The translations under genes and the position numbers were made by a program. DNA of 32,916 nucleotides from Planctomycetota bacterium (GTDB taxonomy: Bacteria > Planctomycetota > Phycisphaerae > Phycisphaerales > UBA1924), in the NCBI GenBank assembly GCA_003697045.1, contig RFGK01000160.1, forward strand, positions 1-32,916. Reading direction: 5' to 3'. The number at the start of each line of letters is the position of its first letter. Positions within the stretch are counted from its first letter, which is position 1. Shown piece after piece: positions 26,723 through 32,916 of this stretch. Under the pieces are notes generated by a model, which saw only the letters and a program-made list of their open reading frames with translations, was not told where the DNA came from and did not search any database.

Positions 26723-28807
26723 TCATTCGGGCTCCCCTGCCGAGGGATCAAAGATCGGCGTCGCCGCGTCTTTATCCTGAAGCTCGATTGTGATATTCCC
26801 GATGCGCTCGGGAACGATGTAGACGCGAGCGTCCGCCATCGCCTGGGAAAGCGCTTCAAAGTACTTCTTGGCGCGGTACACCTGCGGTGCCGCCTCATAC
26901 GAGGCCACCTGTCCCTCGTGCAGCGCAGCCTGTCCGCGCTCACCCATGTGCCGCGCCCACCGCGTCGCGCTGGCCTCGATCAACTGCGCCCCCATCTCTC
27001 CGCCAGCAGATTCAAGATCGTGCTGAATCTCCAGACGATGGGCCGCAATTTCCTCTTCACTGGCGCCCGAAGCAATCAGCACGTCCAGCTGATCCAGCTT
27101 GCGGGCGATCCGCTCGGCCATCTCCACCGACCCGGCAGCCTTCGCCAACAGTTCGATCTTCTTCTGCTGCGCATCTTCAATCGCCATTTCCATCTTCTGA
27201 CGATCGCTGACCACCTGCTCATACTTGGGCGCCACCTTCATCGGAGGATGCACACCCTCCACACCCACAAACAGAATCTCAATCCCCGCGCCCTGGCCGT
27301 CATTCAGCTTGCCGAACTCCGCTTCGAGCAATGAGCGCAGCTTCGCTGCCAGGCCCGTCCGATCGGTCGCCAGCACATGGTCAATCGAAAGCGTGCCCGC
27401 ATATTGCATGACCGCCCGACGCCCGATCGCAGTGAGCAGCTCGTCACGCATCTCCGGCGAAGCTATCTGGTCAAACAGCCGAACGTTTGACACCACATAT
27501 TGCACCGGCACCTCGACCGCCACCAGCGCCACATCCGGCGCACCGGTGTCCTCCTTGACTTCATCTTCACCGACATGTGACGGCTGAACGATGAGGAACT
27601 GCTCGTTGAGTGCGTGCTGTTTTGTCCACAGGATGGGGCCCTGCTCATTGTCCGGGGGGTTGGTACCGATGTGCAGAACACGCACTCCCGCGGTCGTCTT
27701 CGTCTTGGTGACGACCTCCTTGTCACCCACCTTGGTCCTCTGGGTGTACTCGGGGATTTCGATGGTACTGATCGGCCACGGCCACTTGACATGCAGCCCC
27801 GGCCCGACATCCTCGCGGGTGATCTTGCCCCACGTCAGGATCATGGCTCGCTGGTGCGGCTCAACCACCACAAGCCCCGTCAGCAACCATCCCGTCACGA
27901 TCGCCACTGCCCCCAGCGCCACGACGGACCGACTCAGAAGCTGATAGAACCATGTGCCCGTCACGTCGACGCCGAACTGGTAGTTGATGGCCTCGCCCAG
28001 TGATTCGGCGATCTTGTCCGGAGCGGCCAGGAATCCCAGCACACGCGAGTCAAACGCCGGACGCGGCAGTTCCCCCGGACGCCGGGGGCGATACACATCG
28101 AGCGCGAAGTTCACCACAATCTCGCACCCGAGCACAATCATCACTACGGAATACACCCCGGGCAGGTAGCGAAGCGCGACATCTTCGCTGCCGGCGTACC
28201 CGATGAAATGGGCCACCGCCATCGCCAGTCCGAACAGGGCACTTCCCACCGCGAACGCGGCGCCCGCTCGCAGGCTGGCCCAGACCTTCTGCTTGGCCAT
28301 CCCCGCCACAAACCGCGCAAAGACAAAACCAACGAACGCGGCACCAATTCCGATCGCGATGGCCCAGCCCGCCAGATCATTGGTGACCGCATCATCCTGC
28401 GCCGCAACCTGGCGAGCGGGGCCGAATCGCCACCACCCCGCCCCGATCAGCGCCAGGGCAATGACCAGGCTGATCCCCGGCACGAAATATCGCTGCATGA
28501 ACGCCAGACGCCGCGCCGCCTCACGTATCTCGTCTTCGCTGGTCTGAAACGCACTGCCCGTATCACTTGCCGCCAGCGATTCGATTTCCAGCGCCTCAAG
28601 CCGCTCACGCCGATGCAGATCAAACATGATCCCCAGCGCAAGCCACACCAGCAGACCGATCCCCAGGTACAGCGATGCCGTAAACGCAGCCACGTCCTTG
28701 GCATACTGGCTGTAGATCAGAAACGCCAGCGTGAGAAGGAGTTGAATGAAGAACCCCAGGATCGACACCGAGGCCCCACGTCGGAAGGTCAGATAGTCGG
28801 CTTTCAT
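26723..28807 (-). CDS. SPFH/Band-7 protein, HflK-like, with polytopic N-terminal membrane domain
   Basis: 694 aa; several TM segments in the first ~330 aa, then VVVEPHQRAMILTWGKITREDVGPGLHVKWPWPISTIEIPEYTQR and SPFH core. Confidence 0.88.
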   Translation of the reverse strand: MKADYLTFRRGASVSILGFFIQLLLTLAFLIYSQYAKDVAAFTASLYLGIGLLVWLALGIMFDLHRRERLEALEIESLAASDTGSAFQTSEDEIREAARRLAFMQRYFVPGISLVIALALIGAGWWRFGPARQVAAQDDAVTNDLAGWAIAIGIGAAFVGFVFARFVAGMAKQKVWASLRAGAAFAVGSALFGLAMAVAHFIGYAGSEDVALRYLPGVYSVVMIVLGCEIVVNFALDVYRPRRPGELPRPAFDSRVLGFLAAPDKIAESLGEAINYQFGVDVTGTWFYQLLSRSVVALGAVAIVTGWLLTGLVVVEPHQRAMILTWGKITREDVGPGLHVKWPWPISTIEIPEYTQRTKVGDKEVVTKTKTTAGVRVLHIGTNPPDNEQGPILWTKQHALNEQFLIVQPSHVGEDEVKEDTGAPDVALVAVEVPVQYVVSNVRLFDQIASPEMRDELLTAIGRRAVMQYAGTLSIDHVLATDRTGLAAKLRSLLEAEFGKLNDGQGAGIEILFVGVEGVHPPMKVAPKYEQVVSDRQKMEMAIEDAQQKKIELLAKAAGSVEMAERIARKLDQLDVLIASGASEEEIAAHRLEIQHDLESAGGEMGAQLIEASATRWARHMGERGQAALHEGQVASYEAAPQVYRAKKYFEALSQAMADARVYIVPERIGNITIELQDKDAATPIFDPSAGEPE

Positions 28808-28963
28808 CTGGACCGTTTACCCCGCTCGAAGCGACACGAGCTCCTGCCCGCATCCGGCTTCGTTGCCTGTCGACTCAACCAGAACAACCACACGCAGAGT
28901 TGCGCATGGCACTGCCTCGCTCGCAGCCCCCTGCGGTGGGGGTCTATTCTCGCCCGCTGACCA

Positions 28964-28983
28964 CCCGGTTTCCACCAACCGGG
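28964..28983. repeat. Perfect 7-bp inverted repeat in divergent intergenic region
   Basis: CCCGGTT-TCCACC-AACCGGG between the divergent SPFH gene (28807) and ABC-2 permease (29180). Confidence 0.6.
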
Positions 28984-29179
28984 CTTGCGATCGCACTTCT
29001 CCGCTGACGCGCGAACCTGCACTGGACTGTGAGCATACAACCATCAGCACATGCCTGCCGGGGGCGCACACCGCTGATACGACTCTGCCCGGCGATGGTT
29101 CGCGCCCGGACCGGCTGTCCCGGATACCATCGCTCCCGTCCTTCAGCCCAAAGACCGGACGCACGCACCAATCCCGCCC

Positions 29180-30535
29180 ATGTTCCAGACGCTCAACATC
29201 GCCAAGAACACGCTCACCGAGAGCCTTCGACAGCCGGTCGTGTTCATCATCGTGTTCGTCTCCGGAATTCTGCAAATCCTCAGTGTCTGGTGGTCCGCCT
29301 ACTCCATGGGCTACCGCTCCGAACCCGGAGACGTCACAGCCGACGACAAGCTCCTCTTTGACATCGGGCTGTCCACAATCTTCGTCTGTGGCATGCTCCT
29401 GGCCGCCTTCATCTCAACCGCCGTTCTCAGCCGTGAAATCGAGAACAAGACCATCCTCACCATGGTCTCCAAGCCATTGCCACGCGCAGCCGTCGTCGTC
29501 GGCAAGTTCCTCGGCGTCTCGGCCGCCATGCTCATCGCCGTGACCGTCATGCTCACCTTTCTCATGCTCGCACTGCGCCACGGCGTGCTCTCGACCGCTG
29601 CCGACGACCCCGATCAGCCCGTCTGGGTCCTCGGGATGGGCGCCGTATTCCTCTCGCTGCTCATCTCCACCATCGGAAACTACCTCTATTCCTGGTCTTT
29701 TCCTCAAACGGCAATGCTCACGCTCACCCCCCTCTCGCTGGCTGCCTACATCGGCGTGCTGCTGCTCAGCAAGAAATGGGAAGTGCAGCCCATCGCCACC
29801 GACTTCAAGGGCCAGGTCCTGATCGCCTGCCTCGCGATGACCGCAGCCATACTCGTCATGACCGCAGTTGCCATCGCCGCCTCGACACGGCTCGGACAGG
29901 TCATGACGATCGTCGTATGCACCGGCGTCTTTATCCTCGGACTTCTGACCAACTACTTCTTCGGACGCATCGCCTTCCAGAACGAACCCATCGCCACCAT
30001 CGCCGAATCATGGCCGATTGATCCGCTCCACGACACATTGACCCAATCAGGGGAGCGCTACGGAGTCCGCCTCATCACTCCCCCGGAAGTGGAGCTGGCC
30101 CGGGGCATGCAGTTTCTCTACGGCCCTTCACCGAACGGCATCGGAACCTCGAACGACTGGTCCCCCGTCACCCCACCCGAAGAAGTCCTCGAAAACGATC
30201 TCTTCTCCCCTGACACGCCCCGCGCGATCGTCATCCTCGAAGTTGACGACCTGACGCTCACTATCCGAAACATCGGCTCGCCGCCGGCAAAAGTGCGACG
30301 CCCCCCGATGCCGGGGGACTATGTCTTTGCCGAGCCGACGAAAATCAACCCTGCTGCAGCCGCCATTTGGGCCGTGACGCCCAACATGCACTTCTTCTGG
30401 CTCGTCGATGCCGTCTCGCAGGCTCGTTCGATTCCGCTCGGGCACCTCGGACTCATCGCCGCCTATGCAGCCTGTCTGATTGTCGCCTGTCTGGGCATTG
30501 CCGTGGCCTTGTTTCAGGGTCGCGACGTCGGCTGA
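29180..30535 (+). CDS. ABC-2 family transporter permease
   Basis: 451 aa; MFQTLNIAKNTLTESLRQPVVFIIVFVSGI, STAVLSREIENKTILTMVSKPLPRAAVVVGKFLGV typical of ABC-2 permeases. Confidence 0.88.
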   Translation: MFQTLNIAKNTLTESLRQPVVFIIVFVSGILQILSVWWSAYSMGYRSEPGDVTADDKLLFDIGLSTIFVCGMLLAAFISTAVLSREIENKTILTMVSKPLPRAAVVVGKFLGVSAAMLIAVTVMLTFLMLALRHGVLSTAADDPDQPVWVLGMGAVFLSLLISTIGNYLYSWSFPQTAMLTLTPLSLAAYIGVLLLSKKWEVQPIATDFKGQVLIACLAMTAAILVMTAVAIAASTRLGQVMTIVVCTGVFILGLLTNYFFGRIAFQNEPIATIAESWPIDPLHDTLTQSGERYGVRLITPPEVELARGMQFLYGPSPNGIGTSNDWSPVTPPEEVLENDLFSPDTPRAIVILEVDDLTLTIRNIGSPPAKVRRPPMPGDYVFAEPTKINPAAAAIWAVTPNMHFFWLVDAVSQARSIPLGHLGLIAAYAACLIVACLGIAVALFQGRDVG

Positions 30536-30543
30536 TTCGAGTA

Positions 30544-30939
30544 TCAACCCCCGGGCTTGCCGCACACCGCCTCGACCAGCGTCGAGGCCTCCCCTGCCAC
30601 CTGAGGATCGACCTGACCCGTGGCCAGCTTTCCCACCGCCGAAAGCAGCGCCGATCGGCTGAGCAGCAGCACACCAGCTTGTTCTCGCATCCCCAACGCA
30701 TCCGCGACACGCCAAAGGGCGCGTCGACTTCGCCTTGAAAGCCCCATCCGCCTGGCCAGTGCCCGAGCAGCCAGCTCACCCGCAGATGAACGCAGCCTCG
30801 CGCGCAAAAACAGGTGCACTGTGACCGCCGTCGCAAACACAACCGTCGCTGCCACTCCAAACGCCATCCATTCAATCTCAAAGGCGTACCGCGCCGGCTC
30901 GGCCGCACCCGGATCGAAGATCGTAATCGCGTTCTTCAT
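30544..30939 (-). CDS. Hypothetical protein, 131 aa, one TM segment
   Basis: MKNAITIFDPGAAEPARYAFEIEWMAFGVAATVVFATAVTVHLF...; 16 nt downstream of the HEAT-like gene on the same strand. Confidence 0.6.
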   Translation of the reverse strand: MKNAITIFDPGAAEPARYAFEIEWMAFGVAATVVFATAVTVHLFLRARLRSSAGELAARALARRMGLSRRSRRALWRVADALGMREQAGVLLLSRSALLSAVGKLATGQVDPQVAGEASTLVEAVCGKPGG

Positions 30940-30955
30940 GCCGAAACCCCGTGAC

Positions 30956-32916
30956 TTACGCTGCTTGGCGTTGATGCCTGCTCGTCGTCCTGATCTCGGC
31001 GAGCAGACGACGGGCACATCGCGTCGCCCGCGTGCGCACCTGGTCATCCGTGTCCCTCGAAGCCATCGCCGCCACGCGTCGGCACAACCCGTCCCACGCC
31101 GACCCGACGCGCATCCTTCCCCGGCCCACCAGGACGCGCTCGGCCAGCCAGAGTCCGGCAAGACGATGCATCCCACGCTCATCGCCCAGGATTGACACCA
31201 GACCATCGATGCCGCTCGCGTCGAGCGCGTGGCCGTTGCGGTCCACTCCCGTGCGTTCGATGAGACCCCGCAATGCGTTGGCCCGAACCCGATGATGCCC
31301 GTCGCTCTTGAGCTCGATCAGACTTCCGTAGAGCGTCGCATCCACGGCTGCCAGGTCCGTACCGCTCGCAGCGCTGCGCACCTGCGCCTCGACCGCGTTG
31401 GCCCGCACACGATCGTCGTTGGCATGGAAAGCACGCTCGATTCGATCGCGGGCCGTCGGGGTGCGCGAATCGCCCAGAGCTGCCACGGCCGTCGCCACCA
31501 AGCGTGCATCTTCCGACTCGTCACCGGCAATCGCAAGCAGAATCGGTTCAACCGCGGGGACGATGCGCAGCAGGCGTGCCAGCCGAACCGCATCGATGCG
31601 CTCGCTCATTGATCCGCCTTCCAGGCGGCTGCGCACCGCGTGCAGGAAACCCGTCCGATCACTGCGAAGCCATTGCAACGCGGCAAGTCGACTCGCCGAA
31701 TCCCGCACGCACCAGGGATCAACTCGTGCCTGGTCCTGCTGTGCGAGTGTCCGCACCTGCTCGTGCGGCGAGCGGGCCAGCTTCGCTGCAAGTCGAGCTC
31801 GCTCCCGATCGGCCGGTCGCATCGGCCAACGCGACCAGAAGCCCGTACCCGCGGGCGAACGCGCCAGAACGGCCGAACGAGCAACCCGTGCATCCCGGTC
31901 GAATGCGTAATCGGCCTGCTCCAGAGGATCTCCCGTGCGCATGTGGGCAAAACGCACCCATGCGGAGGGATCCGTCAGGCCGCGCGCGCGAAGCGTCACC
32001 CGCACCGCATCGCTCGGCCGCACCGCGTCGGTCAGGTCCACCAGCCAACGCCGCGAAACGTCCGACAGCTCGCTTGCCACCGCCAGATCAGGCAGCGCTT
32101 CTCCTTCCATCGGTTCGACACCCAAAGCCGTCGTCTTTGTGCGCACCTTGATCACCCGCAGCGTTGAGCGCCTGACCGGGTGCAGTACCAAGTATGCGCA
32201 CGAAAGCAGCGCTTCGTGTTCGGCGGGGCTGTATGCTCGTCCGACGCGCGCAACCGCAGCGGCCCGCACAGCCTCGACTTTCATCCAACGCCATGCGCGT
32301 GCACGCATCCAGGGATCTGTCCCCCGCCGAAACGCAGCCCGAAGCCCCGACGCAGCCGGATGATCGGCCAGCTCTTCCAAATCCGCAAGCCCGAGCGCCT
32401 GCGCCCCGGGTGACTCGGGAGATTCAGCGAGCAAGAGCGCCGTTGTCATCACTCCCCGCTGCTGATGCTGATCAAAGCTGCGCACGGCCCGGCGCAACTG
32501 CGCGAGCACGGCTGCAAAGCCGGCATCGTCCGCGAGACCGACGACGCCGGGGCCTGCGTGCTCGTCTGCTCCCGGGCGATCCGAAAGCCCGGCGCCGCGC
32601 TTGACCATTTCGACCAGCGCCGACGCCGCGACGCGCGACGCCTGCCGATCCGGATTGAGCATCAGGTCCACACACGAATCGGCATACACCCAATCGGGGT
32701 AGCTTTCGATCCACGTTGCTGCCGAAACGGGATCCAGTCTGGCTGTCTCGGCAAGCGCCGCGTGCAGGCAAGAAGCGGGCCTTGCGAGCAATCGATTCAG
32801 ACACGGCTGATCCAGCCCGCGCCAGTGTCTGAGAACCCGGGCCAGCAGTTCTGCCCGGCGTTCATCCAGATCGATGCGGTGCGGCCAGGTGCGGAACCGG
32901 TCCAGGACTCCGCCAA
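30956..32916 (-). CDS. HEAT-repeat-like protein, 5' end outside window
   Basis: Frame stays open beyond the ORF-track TTG start (32791) to the window edge (reads GGVLDRFRTWPHRIDLDERRAELLARVLRHWRGLDQPCLNRLLARPASC...). HEAT-like helices: RIDAVRLARLLRIVPAVEPILLAIAGDESEDARLVATAVAALGDSRTPTARDRIERAF. Confidence 0.7.
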   Translation of the reverse strand, partial: GGVLDRFRTWPHRIDLDERRAELLARVLRHWRGLDQPCLNRLLARPASCLHAALAETARLDPVSAATWIESYPDWVYADSCVDLMLNPDRQASRVAASALVEMVKRGAGLSDRPGADEHAGPGVVGLADDAGFAAVLAQLRRAVRSFDQHQQRGVMTTALLLAESPESPGAQALGLADLEELADHPAASGLRAAFRRGTDPWMRARAWRWMKVEAVRAAAVARVGRAYSPAEHEALLSCAYLVLHPVRRSTLRVIKVRTKTTALGVEPMEGEALPDLAVASELSDVSRRWLVDLTDAVRPSDAVRVTLRARGLTDPSAWVRFAHMRTGDPLEQADYAFDRDARVARSAVLARSPAGTGFWSRWPMRPADRERARLAAKLARSPHEQVRTLAQQDQARVDPWCVRDSASRLAALQWLRSDRTGFLHAVRSRLEGGSMSERIDAVRLARLLRIVPAVEPILLAIAGDESEDARLVATAVAALGDSRTPTARDRIERAFHANDDRVRANAVEAQVRSAASGTDLAAVDATLYGSLIELKSDGHHRVRANALRGLIERTGVDRNGHALDASGIDGLVSILGDERGMHRLAGLWLAERVLVGRGRMRVGSAWDGLCRRVAAMASRDTDDQVRTRATRCARRLLAEIRTTSRHQRQAA

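Noticed and set aside
1-32916. CRISPR arrays, tRNA/rRNA genes, insertion sequences
   Set aside because: Looked for spaced direct repeats, tRNA-like cloverleafs and transposase motifs by eye; none found. A tRNAscan-SE/Infernal run would be needed to exclude small RNAs formally.

Overview
Compact, GC-rich bacterial chromosomal segment. Gene content (Kdo/LPS export genes, PagL-like outer-membrane protein, HflK/HflC-type SPFH genes next to ABC-2 transporters) suggests a Gram-negative-type envelope; I suspect a Planctomycetota/Phycisphaerae relative, but this is inference. I support about 25 CDSs and no convincing tRNA, rRNA, CRISPR array or transposon. From left to right: C-terminus of a KdsC-like phosphatase, very long LptC/OstA-like protein, metallo-beta-lactamase-fold protein, EF-P, shikimate kinase, EamA transporter, Bcp peroxiredoxin, two small hypotheticals, B12-binding/MeaB-GTPase fusion, PagL-like protein, REC-GGDEF, Hpt, PhoU, Mfd, ComEA-like HhH protein, GH10-like protein lacking both catalytic Glu residues, PurC, a minus-strand six-gene cluster (three SPFH paralogs, ABC ATPase, ABC-2 permease, large conserved-looking membrane-anchored protein), a divergent ABC-2 permease, a small hypothetical and a HEAT-like protein running off the right edge. 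Best candidates for something under-described: the triple-SPFH/ABC-2 cluster, the mutase-less B12-MeaB fusion, the degenerate GH10 protein, the oversized LptC/OstA protein, and a recurring -10-like motif placed so that several genes would be leaderless.
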